Assembly (NCBI GenBank): GCA_963848825.1
Contig: CAWKFA010000015.1
Span: 868,001-932,000 of the forward strand
Direction: 5' to 3'
Length of the DNA stretch: 64,000 nt
Source of the DNA: CAVVSQ01 sp963848825
Lineage (GTDB): Bacteria; Planctomycetota; Planctomycetia; Gemmatales; Gemmataceae
The notes under the pieces are model-generated. The model did not search any database. It saw only the letters and a program-made list of their open reading frames with translations, and was not told where the DNA came from. The first letter of the stretch is position 1, and each line of letters begins with the position of its first letter. Both the position numbers and the translations under genes were made by a program. Shown here in pieces: positions 13,063 to 22,171 of the stretch.

Positions 13063-14340
13063 TCATTTTACCAGCGTCTTCATCTCCGGCAGGGTAATAT
13101 TGGGCGGCTGCCCGCCGCCGGGACGCGTGAAAAGTTCGCCAGATTTGCTGGTCCCTGGCAGAAAGCCGCCGTGCGCGAGAAAGAACTGGTTTTCTTCGAC
13201 ACCCATCATACGATCAAGCCGGTTGCTCTTGCCTGTGGCATCGTGGCTAAAAGTGGCCGAAGTCAGTTCGGTCCATTTGCCATTTGCCGTGCGTGCCCAC
13301 TGGTTTCCATAAAGCGCCTTCCGGCGGAGATGGCCAGTGCTGCCGCCGAAGTTTTCGCTGAAGCCATGCAATCCTTTGAGATAGTTGCCGTCTTGTGGCG
13401 CTTTCATGCTGGCGATCAGCACCCAGGCTTTCTTGTCGGGGTGAAAATAATAACCGCTGTAGATCGTGCTCGCCGCGTCCGGTTGGGCCGTCAGCAAAAA
13501 ACGCTGGGGCACGCCCGTCTTCCACCCATAAATGAGATGACTGTGCCCGCCGGTTCCCTCGTTGCCGAAGATGGAGGTATGCACGTCGTCTCCCTTGGCC
13601 ACCAGGCTGACCTGATGTTCCTTGGGCACCTGTTGACGATCCTTGGCCACGGTGCCGGCCCCCGCATCCCAGACGCTGAAGATGATGCGCCGTTCGGTGG
13701 GGCTGTTGACTTGCATGCCGAAATAGCCGCGCCGAAAGCCGCACGCCATATAGAAAGTGGCCACGGGGTCTTCGACCGCCGTGACTTCACTGTAAAACCA
13801 CTCGATGCGCTCGGCTGCCGGCACCGGATAAGCCAGGTGCACGGAAGCCGCATTACGCCGCGGTTCCAGGTTAAAGTGGGCTTTTGCCGTCGCGGGCCCG
13901 TCCAAAACGAGCGCTTCGATATCGCCAATTGACTTGCCAGGTGCGTTCAGCGACTCGAGCGTGAAACACTTGTAGCCCGCATCCGTGATGGCATAGTCGC
14001 CGAAGCTTAATGTCACCGCTTGATCTTGGCCGGCGCCCTTAACCGTTGCATCATGCACCTGGTCGCCCAGCGCCAGTCGCAGCTTTGATTCGGTATCTTT
14101 CGGCAAACGCATGATGACATGGGCCGTCAACTTGCCTGGCGTCTGGAAGTCGCCAAACCATAGCACTTTCAGCTTGGCATTCTGCCAGCCCGTGATGCCG
14201 GCCTTGGTGGATACCCGTGCCCCCTCGGGATTGGGCGCGAGGTACGCCGTGGAGGCGGGCACGCGCAATTCCGCCGCGCCGCCGAGCACGGGACAAACCA
14301 TGACCAGCGCAAGACCATAAAAGTGTTTGGCGAATGTCAT
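13063..14340 (-). CDS. DUF3472 domain secreted protein
   Basis: A 425 aa exported protein (N-terminal signal LALVMVCPVLGGAA). An N-terminal DUF5077-like carbohydrate-binding-type module spans residues ~25-140. It is followed by the DUF3472 domain (EWFYSEVTAVEDPVATFYMA; GYFGMQVNSPTERRIIFSVW; a late HLRRKALYGNQWART). The family is secreted and often associated with polysaccharide-degrading loci, but its activity is unknown. Its start overlaps the stop of the upstream PQQ-propeller gene by 4 bases (14337-14340), indicating one message and translational coupling. The gene converges with the heme dehydrogenase. Confidence 0.8.
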   Translation of the reverse strand: MTFAKHFYGLALVMVCPVLGGAAELRVPASTAYLAPNPEGARVSTKAGITGWQNAKLKVLWFGDFQTPGKLTAHVIMRLPKDTESKLRLALGDQVHDATVKGAGQDQAVTLSFGDYAITDAGYKCFTLESLNAPGKSIGDIEALVLDGPATAKAHFNLEPRRNAASVHLAYPVPAAERIEWFYSEVTAVEDPVATFYMACGFRRGYFGMQVNSPTERRIIFSVWDAGAGTVAKDRQQVPKEHQVSLVAKGDDVHTSIFGNEGTGGHSHLIYGWKTGVPQRFLLTAQPDAASTIYSGYYFHPDKKAWVLIASMKAPQDGNYLKGLHGFSENFGGSTGHLRRKALYGNQWARTANGKWTELTSATFSHDATGKSNRLDRMMGVEENQFFLAHGGFLPGTSKSGELFTRPGGGQPPNITLPEMKTLVK

Positions 14341-15593
14341 TTTTTGGTACCCAGGCAGTATAAATATCGGTCCGAGCGCAACAGGATGTGCCCATCGGCC
14401 AACGCAGGGCTGCCGTTGAAATAGGTGGTATCGCCAAGCGTGTTGTGCGCCAGCAAGCGGAACTTGGGGCCTGCCTCGACGACATAGGCACCCTTGGTGC
14501 GGCTGACAAAGTAGATCTTGCCATCGGCCGCCACCGGCGAAGCGTAAAACTGTTCCGGATCGGGCTCCAACTTCTCCTGATAGATCAACTTGCCGCTGGC
14601 CGCCTCAACACAATAAATGACGCCCCTATCGTCCTTGCCCCAGTAAAGATAACCCTGGTAATAGACGGGAGAGCACACGTTGGAGCCCTTGTGAAGCTCC
14701 CAGACGATGTTGGTTTTCGATACGTCCCCCTTGCCGCCGGCGCGTATGGCGATGGCGGCGTTATCGCGGGCACCGATGACAAAGACCACATCTTCGTGAG
14801 CGACCACGCTCGGGCAAACATAATCCTGAATGCCCACGCAATGCCAATTTTCGGTCCCCTTGTCCGGGTCATACCCCAGCACCTGGCCCCGGTTGCTGAC
14901 GACAATTTCCTGTCGGCCTCCTTTAAGCGAGATCAAGAGGGGTGTGTTCCAGGAATAAGTCAGTCCAGGCGCGGACCACGCCGGCGAGCCATCCTTCTTG
15001 TGCAGCGCCACCAGCGCACCGCTTTCCACCGCCGCATTGAGGATGATCAAATCCTTGTACAGGATCGGCGATGTGCCCGTACCCCAACTATGTTTGGCCG
15101 ACCCGACGCTGGCGCGCCAAAGTTGTTTACCGTCGAGATCGAACGCGAATACGCCCGTTTTTCCAAAAAACACGTAAACGGCTTGGCCGTCCGAGACGGG
15201 TGTGCTTGAAGCGTAGCCATGATTGGCGAGGTAGCTGCGATAGGGATCTTCCGGCAAATCCGCGGGTACTTCTCGCTGCCAGAGTATCTGGCCGCCCGGG
15301 TCGAGGCAAACGAGATGGCGTTTAAGCCCCTGGATGTCCCCTTTGCTCCTGCCATCGGCGTAGCCGCTGTAGGTCGTCACAAAGATGCGTTTGCCGACGA
15401 CAATCGGGCTCGATGAGCCCGCCCCGGGTAGTTCCGTTTTCCAAAGAACGTTCGACGTGGCGCTCCAGGCTGTGGGCAAGTTTTTGTCCGGCGCCACCCC
15501 AAGCCCGCCCGGCCCCCGGAACTGCAGCCAATCGCCAGCCTGAGCCGGCGCGGCGGCGTAGCAAAAGATAAGGAACAACGCGAATCTTTTCAT
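14337..15593 (-). CDS. Secreted PQQ-like beta-propeller protein
   Basis: 418 aa with a signal peptide (FALFLIFCYAAAPAQA), then WLQFRGPGGLGVAPDKNLPT, the usual opening of planctomycete PQQ-repeat propellers. Successive blades carry LVCLDPGGQILWQREV, VFAFDLDGKQLWRASV, LVALHKKDGSPAWSAP and YCVEAASGKLIYQEKL. This is the tryptophan-docking pattern of quinoprotein-type propellers. There is no cytochrome site, and cofactor binding is not assured because most such proteins lack a characterised cofactor. It is the first gene of a two-gene unit with DUF3472 and is divergent from the DUF1549 gene, with about 260 bases between them. Confidence 0.85.
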   Translation of the reverse strand: MKRFALFLIFCYAAAPAQAGDWLQFRGPGGLGVAPDKNLPTAWSATSNVLWKTELPGAGSSSPIVVGKRIFVTTYSGYADGRSKGDIQGLKRHLVCLDPGGQILWQREVPADLPEDPYRSYLANHGYASSTPVSDGQAVYVFFGKTGVFAFDLDGKQLWRASVGSAKHSWGTGTSPILYKDLIILNAAVESGALVALHKKDGSPAWSAPGLTYSWNTPLLISLKGGRQEIVVSNRGQVLGYDPDKGTENWHCVGIQDYVCPSVVAHEDVVFVIGARDNAAIAIRAGGKGDVSKTNIVWELHKGSNVCSPVYYQGYLYWGKDDRGVIYCVEAASGKLIYQEKLEPDPEQFYASPVAADGKIYFVSRTKGAYVVEAGPKFRLLAHNTLGDTTYFNGSPALADGHILLRSDRYLYCLGTKK

Positions 15594-15856
15594 AACTGGT
15601 CCCCGGAACGATGTCGGTCACAGATTTAATTAGGCGCCAGCAGGCGAAAGGGGAAGCCCGTGTGTCGCGGGGATATTGCTGCCCAAGGCCGGGAGTCCGG
15701 CGCTGAATGTCGTCGCGCCTGGCGAGTGAACATGAACTGCGGTTCAGAAATACCTATCCCACCTCGTTCACCTCTATTTTTTTGGTGCATTGCCGCGACC
15801 ATTGGAGTATTATGAGCGGTTGTCTTGCATCTGCCTTTACTCTCTTTGGGTAAAAC

Positions 15857-18062
15857 ATGCGCCGGTTCGTTACCTTTCTTGGGGCTTGGCTCGCCTGTGG
15901 GCAAGCGTGGGGCCAGGAACCCGTCGATTTTCGCCTCGAGGTGATGGCGGTACTATCCCGCGGGGGTTGCAATCAGGGAGCCTGTCACGGCAATCTCAAT
16001 GGCAAGGGTGGTTTCAAGCTTTCACTGCGCGGCCAGGACCCCGACATTGACCTGCTCACGCTGACGCGTGGCCAGGCGGGGCGGCGCATCAACCTGCAAA
16101 AGCCAGAAGAAAGTCTGCTATTGCAGAAGGCGGCCGGGCGCGTGCCCCATGAGGGTGGGCCGCGTTTTGCCACAAGTAGCCCTGAATACGTCCTACTGAA
16201 ACGATGGCTCGAGGAAGGGGCGCGGGCTGACGATTCCAGGCGAAAGCTGGTGCGTCTGGAGATTGCGCCGCGCGAAGTCTTTTTGTTGGAGCCTGTCCAG
16301 GAAGTACAGATCAAGGCGTGGGCGACTTTTTCAGACGGGGTGAAGCAAGAGGTGAGCAGCCTCGCGGTGTTCGATGGGTCCAACCTGAACATGGAGGTGG
16401 ACCGCCAGGGGCTGGTGCGAACGACTCGGCCGGGCGAAACCACGGTTACCGTGCGCTATTTGCATTTGCAGGAGGCGGCGAACGTGGCCTTTGTGGCGGC
16501 GCGGCCGGCTTTCCAGTGGAGCAATCCACCGGCGAACAACTACATCGACACACTCGTGCACGCGCGCTTGCAAAAGCTCCGTATGAATCCGTCGGAGCTC
16601 TGTACCGACGGAGAATTCTTGCGTCGCGCTTACCTGGACCTCCTGGGCTTGTTGCCGACGGTGGAGGAAACACGACGCTTTCTGGCCGACAAGCGCCCCG
16701 ACAAGCGGGCACTGCTCATCGACACTCTGCTGGCGCGTCCGGAGTTTGCCGAGTACTGGGCGGTACGCTGGTCGGATGTCTTGCGCAATGAAGAAAAACA
16801 GCTCGATCACAAGGGCACGCAGGTTTATTACGACTGGATTCGGGATGCCCTGGCCAGGGACATGCCGCTCGACGAATTCGCCCGCGCTGATCAATAGCAA
16901 GGGCAACACCTACACCGAGCCCGCGGCCAACTATTATCGCGCCCTGCGCGACCCGCAGGCCCGCGCGGAAGCGACCGCCCAGGTTTTCCTGGGCATCCGC
17001 ATGCTGTGCGCGAAATGCCATAACCATCCATTCAATCAGTGGACGCAAAACGATTACCACCAATTCGCGGCTTTCTTTCCGCGCGTGCAATATAAGATCG
17101 TCACCAATAGCCGCAAGGACAAGCTGGACAAACACGAGTTTGTCGGTGACCAGGAAGTTTACCAGGATGATTCCAGCGAAGTAAAACACCCGGTCACGGG
17201 CGCGGTGCTCGAGCCACGTTTTCTGGGCGGCATCGTGCCCAAGCTAGGGCCCACGGACGATCGCCTGTCGGCCCTGGCGAGCTGGGTCGCTGACGCGCAA
17301 AACCCATTTTTCGCGCGTACGCAGGCGAATCGCCTGTGGTCCTATCTGATGGGCCGCGGCATCGTCGAGCCGAACGATGATTTTCGCCAGTCCAACCCGC
17401 CCGCGAATGGCCCGTTGCTGGATGCGCTCACGGCGGACCTGATCAAAAACGGCTTCAGCCAAAAGCCCCTTATCCGCACCATCATGAATTCGCGGACCTA
17501 CCAGCTTTCGGCACGCCCCAACGACACCAATGCCGATGATGAGGCCAGTTTCTCGCACGGCCTGGTTCGTTCGTTGCCCGCCGAGGCCATGCTGGACGCC
17601 ATCGCCCAGGTAACCGACACCAATGTGACTTTCGATGCCCACGAAGCGGTCAAACGTGCCGGCCAACTTCCCAGCTTGCCCGTGTTGCGTCGCGGCAAAG
17701 TAGGGCAGGGCAGCAGCTACCGCTTCCTGCGACTCTTCGGCAAACCCGAGCGCCTGCTCAGCTGCGACTGCGAACGCTCCGACAGCACGACGGTGGCTCA
17801 GGCGCTCAATTTAATCACCGGGGACATCGTCAACCGGGCGCTCGAGCGCCCGGAAAATCGGCTGGCCAAGCTCTTGAGCGAGGGGAAGTCCAGTGCCGCC
17901 ATACTCGAGGACCTCTATCTTGCCTGCTTGTGCCGCGCTCCCACACTGGCGGAACAAACCGCCCTACTGCCGCCTATCGAGGGGGCGGCGAACCAGCGCG
18001 AAGCCTGGGAAGACGTGTTGTGGGGACTTTTGAATGCGAAGGAATTTCAGTTAAGAAGATAG
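15857..18062 (+). CDS. DUF1549/DUF1553 (PSCyt2/PSD1) protein with Big-type domain
   Basis: ~735 aa, with one frameshift near 16887 (DEFARA joins LINSKGNTYTEPAANYY). Order: signal peptide; an N-terminal heme-like block GGCNQGACHGNLNGKGGF (C-x4-C-H, as usual in this subfamily); a bacterial Ig-like domain (residues ~135-215: VQIKAWATFSDGVKQEVSS); DUF1549 (DTLVHARLQKLRMNPSELC ... AEYWAVRWSDVLRNEE); a conserved LCAKCHNHPFNQWTQNDYH; and DUF1553 (QANRLWSYLMGRGIVEPNDD, SRTYQLSARPND). It forms the standard two-gene unit with the DUF1501 gene starting 36 bases later. The process served is not established. Confidence 0.88.
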
Positions 18063-18098
18063 CGGCTTCGCGAAATCCTTGGGACCGGGGTGAATGCC

Positions 18099-19472
18099 AT
18101 GCGTTACGATTGCGACGGGTCGAGATCGTTAAGTCGCCGTAGTCTTCTGAAAATCGGTGCCCTGGGCCTATTGGGATCGCAGGCCTTAAGTCCCCTGGCC
18201 ACGGCAGCACCGGGGCGACGGGCGCGTGCCAAGTCGGTCATCTTTCTTCACCAGTACGGCGGCCCCAGCCATGTCGATACTTTCGACATGAAACCCAACG
18301 CTCCCGCCGAAATACGCGGCGACTACCGGCCCATCCAGTCGTCGGCGCCGGGAATTATGGTCTGTGACCGGCTGCCGCGCACGGCCGGCGTAATGGACAA
18401 GGTGACGCTCATCCGCGGCATGCGGCATGAGATGAAGAACCATAACTCGGCCGGCTATTACAGTCTTACCGGCATGGCCCCGCCCACCGACGATCAGCGC
18501 CTGCGCGATTCGCGGGATCTGTTCCCCGCTTATGGTTCGGTGGTAGATCGCTATGCGCCGGGTGGGTCCGGTACGCCGACCTTTGTTTCCTACCCGCACG
18601 TAATTGCCGACGGCTCGATCACGCCGGGCCAACACGCCAGTTTTTTGGGACAAACGCACGACCCGTTTTTTATCAGTCAAGACCCCAACGCCCCGGACTT
18701 TCGCTTGCCGGAATTGAGTCTGCCGGCCCACATCAGCCCGCGCCGCCTGGAGAACCGCCGCGAGGTGATGAACCTGATCGATCGTTCGACCGAACTTCTC
18801 GAAATCTCCGCCAGGGCGCGGGGCATCGACGCCCATTATCAGCGCGCCCTGAACATGTTGACGTCGCGCACGTTTCGGCGGGCCTTTGATTTGTCCCAGG
18901 AGCCAAACAACACGCGCGAGCGTTATGGCCGTACGACCTACGGGCAAGGCTGTTTGCTGGCGCGGCGCCTCGTCGAGGCAGGCGTCAAGTTCGTCACGGT
19001 ATATTTCGCTCCGAACATTGGCGGCCAAGATTTCCTTGGCGGCTGGGACACGCATGGGTTCAATAGTAAGCCGATGTACCCCATTCTCAATAATTACCTG
19101 ATGCCCATCACGGACCAGACCCTGCCGACGCTGCTCGAAGACCTGGACAACCGTGGGCTGCTCGACGATACGCTGGTCATATGGATGGGCGAGTTCGGCC
19201 GTTCCCCACGCATCAACAACATTGCCGGTCGCGATCATTGGCCGCAATGCTATACCGTTCTCCTGGCGGGCGGAGGCGTCCGTCGCGGCTTCGTGTACGG
19301 CTCATCGGACCGCATCGGCGCTTACCCGGCAGCCAATGCCGTGCGTCCGGAAGACCTGGCCGCGACAGTCTACAGCCTGCTCGGCATCGATCCCCATGCC
19401 GAGATGCGCGATGCCTTCAATCGCCCCTTCCCAATCAGCTCCGGCTCCGTCATTGAGGGCATCCTGTCCTGA
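18099..19472 (+). CDS. DUF1501 protein with Tat signal (sulfatase-like fold)
   Basis: ~457 aa exported protein. SLSRRSLLKIGALGLLGSQA is a twin-arginine signal. I chose the ATG at 18099 because a purine-rich GGGACCGGGG (18081-18090) sits at ribosome-binding distance; a GTG at 18090 is also in frame. The body has the DUF1501 landmarks: SVIFLHQYGGPSHVDTFDMK, IRGMRHEMKNHNSAGYYSLT, GWDTHGFN and IWMGEFGRSPRINN.AGRDHW. These resemble the metal-binding core of alkaline-phosphatase-superfamily proteins. It is co-transcribed with the DUF1549/1553 gene in nearly all planctomycetes. The physiological substrate is not known. Confidence 0.9.
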   Translation: MRYDCDGSRSLSRRSLLKIGALGLLGSQALSPLATAAPGRRARAKSVIFLHQYGGPSHVDTFDMKPNAPAEIRGDYRPIQSSAPGIMVCDRLPRTAGVMDKVTLIRGMRHEMKNHNSAGYYSLTGMAPPTDDQRLRDSRDLFPAYGSVVDRYAPGGSGTPTFVSYPHVIADGSITPGQHASFLGQTHDPFFISQDPNAPDFRLPELSLPAHISPRRLENRREVMNLIDRSTELLEISARARGIDAHYQRALNMLTSRTFRRAFDLSQEPNNTRERYGRTTYGQGCLLARRLVEAGVKFVTVYFAPNIGGQDFLGGWDTHGFNSKPMYPILNNYLMPITDQTLPTLLEDLDNRGLLDDTLVIWMGEFGRSPRINNIAGRDHWPQCYTVLLAGGGVRRGFVYGSSDRIGAYPAANAVRPEDLAATVYSLLGIDPHAEMRDAFNRPFPISSGSVIEGILS

Positions 19473-19481
19473 GCGAATAAT

Positions 19482-19518
19482 GGTGGGTCAGCGCGAGTAC
19501 GCTCGACGCCACCCTACA
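19482..19518. repeat. Left copy of an inverted dispersed repeat flanking the ppgK-like gene
   Basis: This 37-base element just after the DUF1501 stop is the reverse complement of 20524-20559, with 34 of 37 positions identical by hand count and one base of length difference. The inner part (CGAGTACGCTCG) is itself nearly palindromic, so each copy could fold into a hairpin. It does not encode protein. It resembles the short GC-rich REP-like intergenic elements common in high-GC bacteria. Confidence 0.7.
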
Positions 19519-19636
19519 GGTGAGGGTCGGATAGTTGACAAAAGGGTCCCTGGTACTTGCCTCACGGTGCTATCCGGCACTCGTTTTGCTGCTTCCTTTC
19601 AAAACCCGCGCCTGGACGAGCTTAAAGGGCAACTGA

Positions 19637-20512
19637 ATGGCAAAAACGCGAAGTAAAAAGATGACGAAGCATAGCGGCAAACAGAAAAAAGCGCCGCCTC
19701 ACGGCACGGCAACGGAACTCGTGGCGCATTCCGTCCCCGCCGAAGTCAACGCAAATTTGAAGAACCCCGACGCGGTGCTGGTTATCGACATTGGCGGTAC
19801 CAAATTGAAAATGCTGCTGGCCGGCAAATCCCAACCCCATAAAGCGGCCACGGGCCCCGAATTCACGCCGGAACGGCTAGTCCAGGTGGTGCGGCCCGTG
19901 GCGCAGAAATGGAAATTCGGCGCGGTGACGATTGGCTTCCCTGGATTGGTAGGTACGGAAGGCCCCAAGTCGGAACCGGGCAATCTTGGCCCCGGTTGGG
20001 TCGGCTTCGATTTCGCGTCGGCGCTTGGCGCTCCCGTGAAGATCGTCAATGATGCCGTCATGCAGGCCCTGGGCTGTTATGACAAAGGCCGCATGGTGTT
20101 CCTGGGACTGGGGACGGGAATAGGCTCGGCGCTTATCGCGGACCATCTCATCGTACCGCTGGAACTAGGTGAGTTGCGCTACGACGCTAAACACACGATC
20201 AATGAAGTGCTTAGCCGAAAAGCCCTGGCGCGGCTAGGCAAAAAAGCGTGGAACAATTGCATCGCGGACGTGGTGCCGATGTTGTTACGGGCCTTTAGCG
20301 CCGACTATGTGATGCTGGGCGGCGGCAATGCCAAGTACGTCAAAAATCTGCCTGTCGGCGCACGCCGTGGTCATAACCGGGCCGCCTTTCGCGGTGGTTT
20401 TCGCCTGTGGCAAAGCGATCATGACTGGATGCTGGCGACATCCCAACTGGCGCACATTGTGCCCGAAACAGAGAAAGGCCAGAACGGGCAGCACAAACAG
20501 GAAGCACGCTAA
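19637..20512 (+). CDS. ROK-family kinase, polyphosphate-glucokinase-like
   Basis: A 291 aa cytoplasmic protein. After a basic N-terminal extension (KTRSKKMTKHSGKQKK) the ROK core starts with VLVIDIGGTKLKMLLAG (phosphate-1 loop), then GAVTIGFPGLVG, a catalytic-type VNDAVMQALG and the second phosphate loop FLGLGTGIGSALI. The end (MLGGGNAKYVKNLPVGAR... FRGGFRLW) is typical of polyphosphate-glucokinase relatives rather than of NagC repressors, and no helix-turn-helix is present. It likely phosphorylates glucose from polyphosphate or ATP; the donor cannot be decided. The gene is bracketed by an inverted repeat (19482-19518 and 20524-20559), and the next gene is a HAD phosphatase. Confidence 0.72.
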   Translation: MAKTRSKKMTKHSGKQKKAPPHGTATELVAHSVPAEVNANLKNPDAVLVIDIGGTKLKMLLAGKSQPHKAATGPEFTPERLVQVVRPVAQKWKFGAVTIGFPGLVGTEGPKSEPGNLGPGWVGFDFASALGAPVKIVNDAVMQALGCYDKGRMVFLGLGTGIGSALIADHLIVPLELGELRYDAKHTINEVLSRKALARLGKKAWNNCIADVVPMLLRAFSADYVMLGGGNAKYVKNLPVGARRGHNRAAFRGGFRLWQSDHDWMLATSQLAHIVPETEKGQNGQHKQEAR

Positions 20513-20523
20513 TACACCGGCAC

Positions 20524-20559
20524 TGTAGGGTGTGTCGAGCGTACTCGCGCTGACGCACC
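20524..20559. repeat. Right copy of the inverted dispersed repeat, with a nearby direct repeat
   Basis: Inverted partner of 19482-19518. Immediately after it, the 12 bases GCTGACGCACCG occur twice (20550-20561 and 20568-20579), so the right side has a partial tail duplication. It lies between the ppgK-like stop and the start of the HAD gene and could act as a transcriptional hairpin or a mobile REP-like unit. Confidence 0.65.
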
Positions 20560-20592
20560 GCTATTTGCTGACGCACCGACGGCTGCAAAGGG

Positions 20593-21990
20593 TTGCTCGA
20601 CTTGCACTACCGAGCTCTGGCATCTGATTATGATGGCACCATCGCGCATGATGGCATCGTTACGGCCAGCACGGTCGCCGCCCTGACGCGGCTACGCGTT
20701 AGCGGGCGGGTGCTCATCCTGGTCACCGGACGGGAGATCGAAGACCTTTTAAAAACTTTCCCTGAAGTCCATTTATTCAAGCTCGTCGTAGGCGAGAATG
20801 GTGCGCTCCTTTACGAACCAGACACGGGCGCCATCAAAACATTAGCAGCCGCGCCGGCGCCCGAGTTCATCAGGGCGCTGCGCGATCGAGGGGTCGCCCC
20901 CATGTCGGTGGGCCATGCGATTGTGGCCACCTGGAAGCCCCACGAGACCGTCGTACTGGAGTCCATCCGCGACCTGGGCCTGGAGTTACAAGTCATCTTT
21001 AACAAGGACGCGGTCATGGTGCTGCCGGCCGGCATCAACAAGGCGACGGGACTGCGCGGCCCTCAAGGAGCTGGAGTTGTCGCCGCACGAAGTCGTCGGC
21101 GTCGGCGACGCGGAAAATGATCACGCCTTTCTATCAATATGCGGCTGTGCCGTCGCCGTGGCGAATGCGTTGCCCGCGCTAAAGCAGCACGCGGACATCG
21201 TAACGACTGAGGATCATGGTCGGGGAGCTGAGGAGTTGATCAAGCGACTACTGGACAACGACCTGCGCGACGTCCAGGCAAAAATTACGCGTCATCACGT
21301 AATGCTGGGCCACGCGGCAGGCGCGGAAGTTCGTCTCGCTGCCGCCGATGGCAACCTGATGATTGTAGGCGAGGATAAGATCGTCAAGACATCACTCGTG
21401 CGCCGCTTCATGGAAAGCTTGCGGGACCAGAGTTATCAGTTTTGCGTGGTGGGCGGCGCCGGCGACTTCGCGGCTAGCGCGAGCGCCGTGACTGTCGGCA
21501 ACGTCAAGCGCGACTTGGCCCTTGATGAGACCCTGCAACTGTTAAAAAAGCCGGAAATTAACGTGGCACTCGACCTGAAGGACGTCGTCCTTGCCGAGCG
21601 GCCGGGCTATCTGCTGGCGCTGCTCGCCCGGCTGGAACAAATGCGCCAGCAGGTCGGACGTCCCCACTGGATCGTCGTCAATGACGCGGACCAGTTGCTA
21701 GCAACGACTGGGACTCCGGCGTTATCGGAGTTGTCAGGCGCCTGGAGGGGATGATCTACCTGGTGTCGCAACCTGAACAAGTGATACCGAACGTGCTCAA
21801 TTCAATAAAAACGCTTATTGCCACTGGTGCACACGCACAGCAATACATCGCGCAATTTTGCCGTGCGGTCGGAGACGCTTGCCCAGCCGTCGCGGAGCGG
21901 CAGCTACAAGAGCGCCAGGTGAGCCGGCATCTAACGCCGCTGAAGTTTGGTTGTGGCGAAGAAGTCAGCAAGCCGCGCCGATTTTGGTGA
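20593..21990 (+). CDS. HAD-superfamily phosphatase fused to a degenerate P-loop domain
   Basis: ~466 aa, read across shifts near 21058 and 21705. The N-terminal ~225 aa are a Cof/sucrose-phosphatase-type HAD domain: motif I DYDGTIA, motif II-like VLILVTGRE, motif IV GVGDAENDHAFL, with a cap between. The C-terminal ~235 aa resemble an HerA/DUF87-like ATPase: a strand-loop-helix GNLMIVGEDKIVKTSLVRRF in place of a Walker A (the second Gly is Val) and PHWIVVNDADQLL in place of Walker B. ATP hydrolysis may therefore be impaired. The start is TTG at 20593, with the weak site AAAGGG upstream. It lies behind the polyphosphate-glucokinase-like gene, suggesting sugar-phosphate turnover. Confidence 0.65.
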
Positions 21991-22081
21991 AAGTTTGATA
22001 CGGACCTTCCGCGTGCCCAACTAGTATTTTGCGTTCCGCTTAGCAGATAGAAGCACGTCCCCTTGGCCAGCCAGTTTTCCG

Positions 22082-22087
22082 TATAAT
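22082..22087 (+). promoter_or_regulatory. Candidate -10 element upstream of nrnA
   Basis: TATAAT matches the sigma-70 consensus exactly, 84 bases before the nrnA start, in an otherwise AT-richer stretch. No convincing -35 box lies at 16-18 bases, so this is only a candidate. Confidence 0.35.
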
Positions 22088-22171
22088 GTCTCCATTATCT
22101 CAGATTTTGCCCGCGAAAACGAGTTGGTGGGCGCAAAGTCTTTATCGAGCCGTCCTGGGGAATTAGCTTTT

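Noticed and set aside
18186..19247. A 353-codon minus-strand frame opposite the DUF1501 gene
   Set aside because: The DUF1501 protein is intact and family-typical on the plus strand; the antisense frame has no recognisable domain.
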